Origin: Astrothelium macrocarpum | Lineage: Eukaryota; Ascomycota; Dothideomycetes; Trypetheliales; Trypetheliaceae | NCBI GenBank assembly: GCA_021030915.1 | Contig: JAGEMR010000037.1 | Span: 124,001 to 188,000 of the forward strand | Length of the DNA stretch: 64,000 nucleotides | Direction of reading: 5' to 3' | Part shown: one piece after another, positions 34,925 to 46,072 of the stretch | How positions within the stretch are numbered: position 1 is the stretch's first letter | Layout: each line of letters starts with the position of its first letter | The notes under the pieces: model-generated | Databases searched by the model: none | What the model saw: only the letters and a program-made list of their open reading frames with translations | Told to the model about the DNA's origin: nothing | Translations under genes and position numbers: made by a program

Positions 34925-37900
34925 ATGTTTCAGTCGTTCACCGGAAACTCTCGGCGTCCACGTCAAGTCAACCTTTCAGGACGGAATCCGAATCCTTTTG
35001 CGAACACAGGCAGTACCGGAGGATCAAATTTTGCATTAGCAAACGCACAACAAGAGCGGGCACAACGGCAAAAAGAAAGGGAGCGCTTGCAGGCTGCAAA
35101 AACTCTACAAAGAACATGGCGTGGCCACAATAGTCGGAGTAGAATTAAGAGCGCTTGGCGAGCCAAATGGGACGATCATGAACGAACAAGTGCTGGCCAT
35201 GGAGTCGACAAAACGTCAAAGCCGTATGGCTCGAACGAGGAGAGCTTAATGCAGCTCCGTCTGCTCGTGCATTTCTTCGATCCACGAGATGCGGCTGATG
35301 TGCAAAGGCTATTGATTCACCTTTCAAGAAGTCAAGCACTTGATCAAAATGCCGCTCCTACCTCTGACCCTTGGTCTCTTTTATATCTCAGGCTTGAAAA
35401 TCTTTGTCTTGACGGTCTCAACTTCCGAATAATTCGTCCCTCCAGGACTGAACAAAGGTCCACCGAGTTGGATTGGTTACTTAAAGCTCTGGAGACTATT
35501 GCAAAAACCATTCCCCGACAGACTGCGCTGAATGCAGACAAATATTACCACGTGCTTGCTCAATTTACACAGGCATTCCAGCTAGAAAAGCGGATGAAGC
35601 TTTTCCTACGGGTATTAATCCAACCATTGCGAACCATTCGTTCCGAGACTTTGAGTGCGTACGAGGGTCTTGCATCCGGATACTTGACCATGTTACGTCT
35701 TCATGATTTTCTACGGTTCAACAATGGCATGGAAGACTTGGCTGATCATGTCAATATTCGATTGCTAGCCAGAGCAACAGCAGACTTGCTCAACAAGCAA
35801 CGGCATACCGAAGCAGCTACGAACGCGAACGCTCTTTTGCTTCTCGATAGCAAGGAACGTCTTGCGCTTCTAGCCAATTTCATCTTTTTCCACCGCAAAG
35901 CTCATAACTTCACCCATCCAGAGGTATACTCATCGGACGACGATTTTATAGCTGTGGTCACCAGCCTCCTCTCCTCTTTGGCAGATGAGATTGATGTTGA
36001 GCTTCAAATCTTCCTTGAAAAGGATCCGAATGCAGACACCTCGCACTTTGATGAGTTTACTCAAGTTCAGCTACTTTCCCTCGTAAACCAAGAGAGTATC
36101 GTCGGTATACTGCGGAGCACACAGAAACAACTAAAATCAGCACATTCATCAAATCATGGTAGTATGGTGGCAAGTATACCACGCACATTAACTCAGAATC
36201 TGGCAAGCTATACTTTGACACTCCTTCGTTTATTTCATCGCCGGGGTGACGAGATTCGCATGTGGTTTTATCTAGGATCTACCGATACTCTGGCAGAAAG
36301 CAATGAGTCTCCAATCAAATTTTTCTGGGAAGCAGTCCGACGCACAGATTGTTTTCAAGCCATCATGCGAGATTCTGGAGCTGCTCTTAATCTAGTCAAG
36401 GGACGTGAGCAAAGAAATAAGGCCAACTGGCAACCACCTCGAGTACTACAAGAACAAGCTTCGCATCTTGACGACGAATGGAGACTGATTCTAGTCTTTA
36501 TGGAGCTCTACATATTCATGCTCAAGGTAATGGACGACGAGGAGTTCTTTTCAGGAAGTCATGTGGGAATCTCCCGTCTTCCAATGGGATCGTCAACGAC
36601 ACAGCAAAAGGCCCTACCGCTAATGGCAAATCAAGAGCTCTCGTCGTTCTTGAAAAACCTAGGATTTACTCTGTATTTCCATGGGGCAAAGTTGAGTGAT
36701 TCATCGCACAGCGACATGACATCTGATGAGATAAGCAATTACTTTGGCCAAACTACTGTCCAACCACATTCATTCCTTGGATCGAAGACATTAGCTAAGA
36801 AGTCACCTCCACATCTTGCTGGCATCACGGGAATGAGCATCGACTACGTCAAAGGTCTTACGACTGGACTTCTTCGTATGATATACGAACGCGACTCCCG
36901 GCGGAAGTTTCTACCGGACGGCCATTGGCTTATGACCTCGCCTTTCGACATGGACGCCTTTATTCCGGCCGTTGTAGAAGAAGAGGAGAGTCGTAACAAA
37001 CTGGAAGGTGAGGATGATTACAATGAGAACCTTGATGATGAGGGCGAAGAGGAATATGACCAGCCTTCTCTTGTAGGAACTGGGAGAGCTCGGCAGATCC
37101 GTAATTCCGAGAGATTAAGACAGGAACAACGGAAGCTTTCCCGCAAACGCTACTTGCAAGCCGTGGCTCCTCGATTAGAGATCCTACAAAACATGCCCTT
37201 TCTGATACCCTTTACGACACGTGTTGAAATTTTTCGCGAATTTGTCCATCTTGATCAGGTATGTATTACTCAAGCCAATCCATGTACTGATTCATGACTA
37301 AGACGTGTTTTTGCAGATCAAGCGTCGAAACGGATATACTGATCCAGACTCATGGCGAATGGCAATGCACAGCAGCCCCAATGATCCAGGAGGAAGCGAA
37401 TTAGGCAAACATCACGCCAGGATCCGACGAAAACACGAGTTTGAGGATGCTTACGACCAATTTTACTCGCTAGGTTCAGGTTTAAAGGAGCCAATCCAAA
37501 TCACCTTTGTTGATCAATTTGACACCATCGAGGCAGGTATCGATGGTGGTGGTGTTACCAAAGAGTTTTTGACTAGTGTTACCAGCCAGGCGTTTGGCCC
37601 TTCAGAAGGTATCAACCTGTTTGTTGAAAATGACCAGCATCTACTTTATCCAAACCCTACGGTTATGGAGGAAAAAAAGCAACTGCTTCGCGAAGCGGGA
37701 ATAACCGATAATACTCCGGATTTCCGCCGTGAGATATCAGACCTACTGCAAAGATACGAGTTTCTAGGCCGTATTGTAGGAAAATGCTTGTATGAGGGCA
37801 TATTAGTCGACATCAGTTTCGCTGGCTTCTTTTTACTCAAATGGGCTCTCACAGGTGGTTCGGGATCAGCGCCCAACGAATCAGGGTATCGAGCAAACCT

Positions 37901-38678
37901 AAACGACCTTAGAGACCTCGACGAAGGACTCTATCAAGGCTTGGTCGGTCCCCTCATTTCATATCCCCTCCTCAATTGCCACTGACCTCACCCCTAGCTC
38001 CAACTCAAAAACTACCCCGGCGACGTCGAAGACTTCTCCCTCAACTTCACCGTCACCGACACCATCACCCCGAGCGGGCCCTCCCACGGGCCCACCAAGA
38101 CGCTCACCCGCGACCTCAAACCCGACGGCGCCAACCTCCCCGTCACCAACGCCAACCGCCTTGTCTACATCTCCTACATCGCGCGCTACCGCCTGCAAGC
38201 CCAGCCCTACCACCAAACCACGGCCTTCCTGCGCGGCCTCGCGTCCATCATCCAGCCGTCCTGGCTCTCCATGTTCAACCAGGCCGAGCTGCAGACGCTG
38301 ATCGGCGGCGCGGCGTCCTCCATCGACCTCGCGGATCTGCGCCGCAACACGCAGTACGGCGGCGTGTATGCCCTCGGCGACGACGGGCGCGAGCACGAGT
38401 CGGTCCGCCTGTTCTGGCGCGTCATGGACGCGCTGGATGATCGCGACCGTCGCGCTGTGCTGAAGTTCGTGACGAGCACGCCGCGCGCGCCCCTCTTGGG
38501 GTTTGCGAGCTTGACGCCGAGGTTTAGTATTAGGGATGCGGGCGATGATCAGGAGCGGCTGCCGAGTACGAGTACGTGTGTGAATTTGTTGAAGTTGCCC
38601 AGGTTTCGCGATGAGAGGGTGTTGAAGGAGAAGCTGCTCTATGCGGTGAATTCTGGGGCTGGGTTTGATTTGAGCTGA
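34925..38678 (+). CDS. HUL5: HECT-type E3/E4 ubiquitin ligase Hul5 (UBE3C family), 1213 aa
   Basis: Three exons: 34925-37258, 37317-37943 and 37998-38678. The N-terminus MFQSFTGNSRRPRQVNL and an IQ-like segment (AAKTLQRTWRGHNSRSRI, about 58-75) are typical of Hul5/UBE3C. A helical region and an acidic linker (about 690-715) follow, and the HECT domain starts at about 790 with GIDGGGVTKEFLT, GRIVGKCLYEGILVD and TQYGGVY. The catalytic Cys is C1181 in STSTCVNLLKLP, 32 residues from the end as in yeast. In yeast Hul5 binds the proteasome and extends ubiquitin chains on stalled substrates. The last intron (54 nt, GTCGGT...CTAG) has an atypical donor but is required by frame. Exon 3 is far richer in GC than exons 1-2. 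Confidence 0.95.
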
Positions 38679-39141
38679 GCTGATGGTGTAGGGATGGTGA
38701 GTGTGAATTGATTGATTGGGGGACTCCTGGAATTTGAAAGGTTGGGCATGGAGAAGAGTTAAGACTCATGGAAAATTAGACAGCATGATATTGAAAAAGG
38801 TCATGAATGACTGAGGAGCGCCTCGTGTGAGTTCTTTACATTCTTTTCCAAGCGAACGAAATTTTGGTTTGCACGAAGCATTTTGTTTAAATGTTATGTT
38901 GGGGTATTCCTCAGATCTGCAATACCATACTCCTTCGGGAGCATTATACGATTGGGGTCCGCTACTGTTGGTTCACCATCCCAAAAACAAGACTGGTGGG
39001 GCTCTAGCAAGCTCAGCCTGCAAATATCAATCGTCACTCTTCGCGTCCTGGATATCATGGTCAGATAGCTACAAGAGGCTTGCGTATTCGCCTTGACATG
39101 CAACATGGAACTTGCTTACTACTTTCTCATCTTAAACAAGA
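38679..39141. other. intergenic region
   Basis: HUL5 3' flank and promoter of the ZZ-finger gene. Short frames on both strands overlap and have no recognisable content. Confidence 0.55.
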
Positions 39142-40153
39142 ATGAAGCCGGAAGAGTTGTTGGAATTCGACTCTGCCAAATATCAGGCTCAAATTTACAA
39201 CGATGACACAACCCATCTCCGCGAACAAGAAATCGTCAAGATACGCCAAGCCAAAAAACCCATTGCCGACACGACCCTTGGAACGTGTCATGCCATCACC
39301 ACAGGAGGCATCACAGCCATTGCGCCCATCTACGCAAGCCGCCAAGGCGAAGTCGCAGAAGCCAAATTGAAAATCATCCAAGCCGAGCTCACGAGGCGCG
39401 GTGTACCACTCCACGTCCCCGATGAAGCAGACGACAATGCTGTTGCTGCGAGCGTCGCTGCTGGCGAGATGGTCGGCGAGAGGCTTGACGCTGATATCCC
39501 TGACATGCCTTTCGGGGTGGGGATCGCGGCTGAAGAGACCGCCAGCGATAGTGTGGCCGAGTCCATGGAGGCCAAGATTCCTAATGGCACCAGATGTTGG
39601 AGAGTGAATCTGGAGCCATATCATCGATTGAGATGTTGCGCGTGCGGCATCTTTTTCGATGCGTCATTCACAACGTATTTACGTGAGATCCTCTGCGTTG
39701 CTTGTCTAGCTGATGCCGAGCTTGCCGGGAACAGACTGTTGTCAATGCAACGATAGCTTTGACCTTTGTGGTAGATGCGGTGTCCGGAATGTTCCTCATC
39801 AATGGGGCCATGTGCCCCACTGGATGCAGCCAAAGAGGCCAAAGGTAAAGACCAGTCTTCGAAGCGGCCTTGGGATGAAAGTTCAATGTAAAGGTTGCGG
39901 AGCAAGTTTAGCAAATGCCGAGATATACTGTAAGTCGCCCTTGAGAGTATTCAAGGATCACTTTCTAGAGAGTCGTATCTTTGTGAAAAGCCGATGCTAA
40001 TCATGACATCCAGCATGTGAAGATTGCATGGATGAGTACGATCTGTGCCTTGGATGCTATGCAAGAGGGTTGAAAATAAACATGTCAAACCCATGTATCG
40101 ACAAAAAGTGGAAGAAGTTTGGTAACCTTCCAGCGAAAGATCTATCGAACTAG
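39142..40153 (+). CDS. protein with two ZZ-type zinc fingers (291 aa)
   Basis: Three exons: 39142-39682, 39735-39929 and 40014-40153; introns 52 and 84 nt. Reading without splicing breaks both fingers. The N-terminal 150 residues are helical, with an Ala/Glu/Asp-rich middle. The first cysteine cluster (about 160-205) reads RCCACGIFF ... CCQCNDSFDLCGRCG, followed by an HQWGHVPHWMQP-like His segment. The second (about 226-262) reads QCKGCGASL ... SCEDCMDEYDLCLGCYARG. DxCLxCY-type endings are the ZZ signature. ZZ fingers bind two zincs and recognise protein N-termini or histone tails in other proteins; the partner here is unknown. It may belong to a fungal family with N-terminal helical domain plus ZZ fingers, but I cannot name it. 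Confidence 0.8.
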
Positions 40154-40338
40154 GTCAATATGTAAGTAAGGAATTCCATGTGAAGGTCTTGGCCAAATCA
40201 ATTTCTCGTTTCCCACTAGCATACTAACGTAAGAACTTAATTCATTATAAACGCATCAAGATTAGTTATATATAAATATACACTTTGATGCCACCAAGTA
40301 GTTAACAGAAAGCTTTGTATCTTTGACTCGACCGAAAT

Positions 40339-43300
40339 CTACAATAGACCAAATGTTTTTCGAAATTTCTGTGACTTTACATTTCTGGAGTACTCACGAA
40401 GTATTTTTACCACTTCCTTTCTTTTTGTCCATTGCGCGAGCTCCAACGCTGTCATAGGCATATACTCTTTTCCCTCCCTGTACACATTATCTCTGATACT
40501 CACATCCACTCTGCCCGTGTCTAACAGCTGCTTGATTACTATCACTCGTCCTTCCAACACAGCGAAGTGCAAAGGGGTTTGGTTCCTACGTGTCTTGGCA
40601 TTGACATCAATGTTACTCAATCCTAGTAACAGTTTCACCATGGCTTCGTCACCGTGACCGGCTGCGATGTGCAATGCCGTTTCACCCAATCCGTTTTTTT
40701 CGTTGGGATCAATCTTTCCCGTTTCTAGTAAGAGCTTGACGATGGACTCATGCCCCTTAGATTCCCCTTGCTGTCTCTCCATATCGTGTTTTGAACGAAA
40801 CCAATAGTCATCTTCTTCTTTTCCCGTGACTGCCACGGTAAATGGCGTCCGAATGATCTGTCGCTTGTCATCAAGTCCTAAGCTGGGCTCTAATGCGAGC
40901 CTCATGGTAACATCGACTTTTCCTGTTTCCAAGAGTGACCTGACCACTGCTTCATGCCCTTCTCGTATCGCCAAAAATAGAGGTGGATACATATTAGCCC
41001 CTCGTTCGTTAGGATCAGCACCTACCTTTAGTAACAGCTTGACGACAGGTAAGTTTCCTCCCCTTGCTGCATTGGATAAGGGTGGGTATTTATCATTTAC
41101 CTTCGCACCGTTTTTAAGTAATAACTTGGTTAAAGTTTTGCTCCCTTTGCCCGCTACACAGCAGATGAGCAGTTGACCAGTGAAGTTACGTGAATTTACA
41201 TTGGCTCCCCTGTCGAGTAAAATCTTTACGACATCAACATGATTGCAGGCTGCCGCCCACCACAACGGAGTCCATCCAGCCGTATCTTTGACGTCAATAT
41301 CGACTTCATGGTACCTAAGCATCAGCTTCACAATCTGCGCTTGTCCATTCCCCGCAGCCCATGAAAGGGCTGTGCGACCCTGATTATCTCCAAAGTTGCA
41401 AAGAATGAAGAATGTCTTCGATTGATTGTCAACTACAGAGCGTTCTGTGCCATCATCATGGTCGGATGAACATGCCTTCTGGCACTCATAGAGGAGCATC
41501 GCGACAATCGACTCATCGCCTCGACCGGCAGCCCATGAAAGCGCTGTCCGCCCCTTCTCATCATGAGCCTCACATAAAACATCATGACTCGGAGCCAGCA
41601 GTTGTCTAACACTTTGTTCGTTTCCAGTTTGAGTTGCATGTAACAACTCCATTGCGACGCTTTCACCACTATCTGCATTCGCAGATCCAGGCGGGTCAGA
41701 TGATATACGGTCCGTACCGTACAAAGTACACAATTTGGAGGATATCTGCTGCCCTTCCGGTGGGTGGATTTCTTGACGACTGAACAACAAAGAAGTTTGT
41801 GGTGAACCTTCGAGTCTGACGTCCACCTCAAGATCACTATCTTCTTGCGAGCTCTCGTCCAAATTCAGAGTTGCGGGTATTCTGCCCGAATGCAACTCCG
41901 TTCCTTGGTCCGCAGCATTGTGCCGATGTGCAATGTGTAAAGAGCTGTTTTTGGACTCAGGACGAATTTCCGACGCTAACCCGATACTTGGTTTCCATTC
42001 GTTGTTGATTATTGTCACTTGTTCTTCCAGATATTGATTTTTATGAATTTGTGGCGCATTACGCAGGTATAGGGACCCACTGAATTGATAGATAGAAGAG
42101 GATTCGTGTACGACTTTTACAAGAAGAACCCTTTCTACTGATCGAACTCCAGGCTCGACAAGTAATCGGTGATCCCTCCCTTTTTTCAACGATGAACGGA
42201 GCTTTGCTGCGACCAAAGGGTGAGCATCTTTCCAAGTGTACATCTGTTCTGGAAAGCTTTCAACAGGTAACACTTTCCAAGTACCAGCAATATTTCCGAG
42301 TTGGTCAACAAAAAGGGTGCCCTCGGATGAAGAGAATGGTAGAGAGAGGAGCCTTGCTGGACACCAGCTTTTACCGTTACATAAGGTTGGTAGATTGTGG
42401 AACAGGTGTCCATATCTAATTCGGCCTATCTTTTTTAATATATTTAGATGAATGTCTTGCTGATAGAGTTCTTCATTGCCACTGGTATGAGTGGCCTCTT
42501 TGGCTCCCTGATGTGGTGCAACTTCGACGCCGACCAAAATTCCAGAGATAACGGCGACATCTCTTGCCCAAGAAGTGTAACGTGAGCCTAACACGGTCAA
42601 AAGGTCGTTGATCCCAGTGATTTGACGGTGCCTTAGGTTTTTAATCACGTTTGCTGCAGTTTCGTGTCGAGCGCTTCGAGGACGACTGAGAATATCACGA
42701 TCAAGATCCATGAGGGCCGTCCGTGCCCCCTTTTTAAATGCAATCTTCACCTTCCGGGATTTCGCGAGCTCAAGAGCGGTCCACCCGCGGCTGAACCACG
42801 GGGACATTATAATAGCAAGACATGCTAACTCACCATTGACCCATTCAAAATTGCGGAGAAAACAGTCATGGACTAGAGTGATTTCAGCAAGCTCGTAATT
42901 TTTGTGCATATTGTTGATGGCATTTGCACGGGCGACTTTGTCACTTGGGATACAAAGTGTATCCCACCAGATTCCATCACAACCGAGTTGACGGGCAATG
43001 CCCTGGAAAAACCTGTAAAGGCATTTGTTCACCTCTCCAGGGGGCCAGGCGCCTGTCCCCGTACCATCAGACCACACATGCGAGATGGCCATGAATTTTT
43101 GACGAGGCTGAACGAGAGCCCTCCCATTCAAATACCACGCTGTCGGCATGTCCTTTTTTGCACCTTCATTAAGTACATGTCGGGGGAAGAGCTCCTTGAT
43201 TCGTCCACAAGGGGCATCTTTGCAATACTCCGACTCGTGACGTTGTGAAACCGACGTGAAGTTGATTTGAGATTGCTCACAGAAATCAAAGGTACATCTA

Positions 43301-43602
43301 GAATGGTCGCGACCGTCACCCTCCGCAAACAGTTCCTCCATAGTATCATCGTTCAGGTTGAAAAGCACCTGGAGTACTCGTTCCTTTTCAGGGTGGTTGC
43401 TGGCTATAGCCCATATGCGGTTTGGACAGAATTTGTAGACCGTGGTGGCCTTTTCTATCGTTTCTAAAACCTGCTCATCCTCGAGGCCGCTAATATCCTC
43501 GATCCCAGTCATGTCCTCATGGCGATATGTGTCCGTGCTCTTTTCATCGCCATTTTGCATGACATGAGTGGGATCAGGCGATGGGTCGCAAGCTCCGGAC
43601 AT
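40339..43602 (-). CDS. HET-domain protein with C-terminal ankyrin repeats (1087 aa)
   Basis: Single exon. The frame is open upstream to 43656, but the first ATG is at 43602. HET-domain motifs appear in order: AISHVWSDGTG (172-182), CDGIWWDTLCIP (208-219), MHKNYELAEITLVHD (232-246) and SPWFSRGWTALELA (267-280). A linker of about 370 residues follows, then roughly ten ankyrin repeats (about 655-1070; DNQGRTALSWAAGNGQAQIV, GETALHIAAGHGDEAMV). No P-loop NTPase lies between, so this is not a classic HET-NACHT. HET domains trigger cell death in vegetative incompatibility in other ascomycetes; this gene's role is inferred only. It lies about 2.5 kb from the repeat block and is intact with normal base composition. 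Confidence 0.9.
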   Translation of the reverse strand: MSGACDPSPDPTHVMQNGDEKSTDTYRHEDMTGIEDISGLEDEQVLETIEKATTVYKFCPNRIWAIASNHPEKERVLQVLFNLNDDTMEELFAEGDGRDHSRCTFDFCEQSQINFTSVSQRHESEYCKDAPCGRIKELFPRHVLNEGAKKDMPTAWYLNGRALVQPRQKFMAISHVWSDGTGTGAWPPGEVNKCLYRFFQGIARQLGCDGIWWDTLCIPSDKVARANAINNMHKNYELAEITLVHDCFLRNFEWVNGELACLAIIMSPWFSRGWTALELAKSRKVKIAFKKGARTALMDLDRDILSRPRSARHETAANVIKNLRHRQITGINDLLTVLGSRYTSWARDVAVISGILVGVEVAPHQGAKEATHTSGNEELYQQDIHLNILKKIGRIRYGHLFHNLPTLCNGKSWCPARLLSLPFSSSEGTLFVDQLGNIAGTWKVLPVESFPEQMYTWKDAHPLVAAKLRSSLKKGRDHRLLVEPGVRSVERVLLVKVVHESSSIYQFSGSLYLRNAPQIHKNQYLEEQVTIINNEWKPSIGLASEIRPESKNSSLHIAHRHNAADQGTELHSGRIPATLNLDESSQEDSDLEVDVRLEGSPQTSLLFSRQEIHPPEGQQISSKLCTLYGTDRISSDPPGSANADSGESVAMELLHATQTGNEQSVRQLLAPSHDVLCEAHDEKGRTALSWAAGRGDESIVAMLLYECQKACSSDHDDGTERSVVDNQSKTFFILCNFGDNQGRTALSWAAGNGQAQIVKLMLRYHEVDIDVKDTAGWTPLWWAAACNHVDVVKILLDRGANVNSRNFTGQLLICCVAGKGSKTLTKLLLKNGAKVNDKYPPLSNAARGGNLPVVKLLLKVGADPNERGANMYPPLFLAIREGHEAVVRSLLETGKVDVTMRLALEPSLGLDDKRQIIRTPFTVAVTGKEEDDYWFRSKHDMERQQGESKGHESIVKLLLETGKIDPNEKNGLGETALHIAAGHGDEAMVKLLLGLSNIDVNAKTRRNQTPLHFAVLEGRVIVIKQLLDTGRVDVSIRDNVYREGKEYMPMTALELAQWTKRKEVVKILREYSRNVKSQKFRKTFGLL

Positions 43603-44323
43603 TGCGATCAATAACAGCCCGCTGTAGTAAGAAGCTGAAGAATGGCAAAAGGACACATCCGTATGAAGGTCATGGTAGCTGGAAGATGTAGGACCAGCTG
43701 GGTGTGAAGTGTGCAGAAGAGACGAGAGCTAAGCCCTCGGGTCATAAGGCCGCTCGGCCCACAGCCCCTAATGTTGGAAGCCTTACACTTATTAAGGTAA
43801 GGTAGCTCCTTTCCTACACGACCATCTAGATCAGATCGTACATTCAGATATAGTCGTTGAGAAAACTTCCTTTCGCACTCTTTTGGCGCCCAACAAGTAG
43901 TAAAGCATCATCGAAGTCAATGGCAATGCACCAAGTTTAAATTCCCTGACCAAGCGGAGACCCCTTCACCAGCCAGGCTGCAATGAGCAGACATCTCGTC
44001 TGCCATTATGCAAATGATCTTCACCACTGTGGCCCCGTCGGCATTATCACAAAATTAGGCAACGAAGTATCCAGATAGGTGCACGTAAGCAGCATTGAAG
44101 GGCCTCGCCAAGGCTTACTTTCGATCATTGGAGGCGGACAAAATTCTGCCTGCTGGGAGAGGATGGCCCGCAGATACGAATTTAGCTTACTACAATCAGT
44201 TTTAGCCCCCTCCTCTTGACGCTAAGGCCTCGCACTCATATAGGTAGTAAGGTAAGCTGCGGGAACAATAAATACTGCGACGGCCAGTGGTGGTCCCATC
44301 CAATCTCGCTTTTTGAGTGCAAT
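43603..44323. other. divergent intergenic region
   Basis: Between the HET gene (-) and the membrane-protein gene (+). A GTAAGGTAGC-like motif recurs at about 43796 and 44247. No gene or transposon end recognised. Confidence 0.5.
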
Positions 44324-45637
44324 ATGCTTCCTATCATCTCCGAGTTCTTGCCGATTTGGGCTCAACAACTTGCCAGCATCCTTCCACTTTCAGCTCTCAT
44401 TGAATTCATCGATATTGGTTCAAAATTACATGTTTTTGAGCTCAGCGGCTCGGTACCATTATGGAATTGGCCAATAACTCCAGCGGGTGCCCGTTTGCTA
44501 CTTGGCAGTCAAGAAAGTGAAGACGCATGCTTGTTAGACCATGCTGACCGTAGTGTCGTTCTGGAGTGCTTGGATGGACGCCATGGGGATCGGTACCCTT
44601 GCAGCACACCAACGACAACGCGACTATGGTGCTCGGCACATACAATCAATCATTCATTAAAGAATGAAAACGAGAACGTGAAATTGCCCGACAGAAGACC
44701 CCAGAGACTCGACATCTTTTATCTAAGCGATCGGAAGCGCTCGTCCTCCGCAACCAAAATGAAAAAGGTCCCCTCCTGGGCCCTATGTCTTGGCCTGCTT
44801 ATAGCACCTTCCAGAAGATCGGTAGCCCCCAGATACACTGCCACAAAATGGTTTGGATGGTTAAGCTTAGCAGCTTTGATCACCGTTGCTTTTCTTGGCC
44901 GTCTATATGTAGCGGCCGCTTACCTTTTGTCAATTCCGCTAACTGGACTCATCGTTCAGTGTACTCATGGTAGCAAACCGCGACTGTCCTGTGATACTGG
45001 AACAAATGGCGATTTTGACCGCTTAGTTGTGGCAACTACATCCCTGAATGCCTCCAGATGGTGGGCATTCTATGGAGAGAGTGTTTTGGTGAATTCAATG
45101 TTAAATCGTCCACTTCTGCGGCGCAATTCGATTCGCTTGCCTGGGCTGTTTCGGACTTTACTACAAATATTCATTCTCGGTCAATGGTTCCTGGTTGTGA
45201 TTGCATGTGCGCTTCAAAACTGGGATTCTTTTATTGTATCCATTTGGATTATTTTCTGTGCCTTTGCTAGTTCATATATATATCCGCCAGAAGTTGCAAC
45301 GCTGGATTGGTTGCGATACACTTGTAATGTCAGTGTCGAACGTGTCCGCGCTGATTTTTCGTCGAGAAGGGCTATGCTAACTGCGTTGGTTTACATGAAT
45401 CCGGATTCAATACAAGGACGGACTGCTTGGATCGACCCCATCTTGTCAAGATCATCATTAGATCGTCAGGAATGGGAACAAGTACTTCTGAATTATATTT
45501 CGCAACGAGAAGAAATGAAAAATATTCCGACCGAGAAATATTGGTGGAAATTCATTTTGGAGGGTATCGAAATGGGAGAAAAGACAAAAGCAGTATTGGA
45601 AAACAAAAAGGCTCGCACATTCACACCAACCGTTTGA
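44324..45637 (+). CDS. multi-pass membrane protein of unknown function (437 aa)
   Basis: Single exon. The frame is open to 44216 but the first ATG is at 44324. An amphipathic/hydrophobic N-terminus is followed by a soluble region, then two close hydrophobic helices at about 175-215 (WLSLAALITVAFL, YLLSIPLTGLIV) and two more at about 285-325 (FILGQWFLVVIACAL, FIVSIWIIFCAFASS). The C-terminus is soluble and charged. Motifs such as WWAFYGESVLVNSMLNRPL and a late EWEQVLL segment recall uncharacterised fungal membrane proteins often found in accessory regions; I cannot assign a function. It ends only about 100 bases before the AT-saturated block, so its terminator and 3' UTR probably lie at the boundary. 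Confidence 0.65.
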   Translation: MLPIISEFLPIWAQQLASILPLSALIEFIDIGSKLHVFELSGSVPLWNWPITPAGARLLLGSQESEDACLLDHADRSVVLECLDGRHGDRYPCSTPTTTRLWCSAHTINHSLKNENENVKLPDRRPQRLDIFYLSDRKRSSSATKMKKVPSWALCLGLLIAPSRRSVAPRYTATKWFGWLSLAALITVAFLGRLYVAAAYLLSIPLTGLIVQCTHGSKPRLSCDTGTNGDFDRLVVATTSLNASRWWAFYGESVLVNSMLNRPLLRRNSIRLPGLFRTLLQIFILGQWFLVVIACALQNWDSFIVSIWIIFCAFASSYIYPPEVATLDWLRYTCNVSVERVRADFSSRRAMLTALVYMNPDSIQGRTAWIDPILSRSSLDRQEWEQVLLNYISQREEMKNIPTEKYWWKFILEGIEMGEKTKAVLENKKARTFTPTV

Positions 45638-46072
45638 TTTGTCAAGATTTTTCCTTGAACTCGGCCTTGAGACGATGAGAAGCAACTGCAAGATGTACTT
45701 CAGCGTTCAAAGGGCCGAGCAGACATCGGAATGATAAGCGGGTATTATTAATTATTTGAATAATTCATGACTAATGAATTAGAATTGGATTGGATAAATT
45801 ATCTAATATTATCCCGATTTTTATCCGATTATCTGAATTAGTTTTTATATTTAAAAAAAATATTTTATTTTATTTTTATATAAGATTTTCGTAAAATGAT
45901 ATCCAATTCTGAAATTTCTTTTATCATTTCTTTTTCTGAAATTATGAATATATAAAAAAAGAATCGAAAATAATTTTTTATTATTCATTAATATATTCGT
46001 AAATTATAAAAGGACGAATTTAAAAAAAAAATTAATAGAATAATTCTTTATTATATATTTAAGAATTATTTA

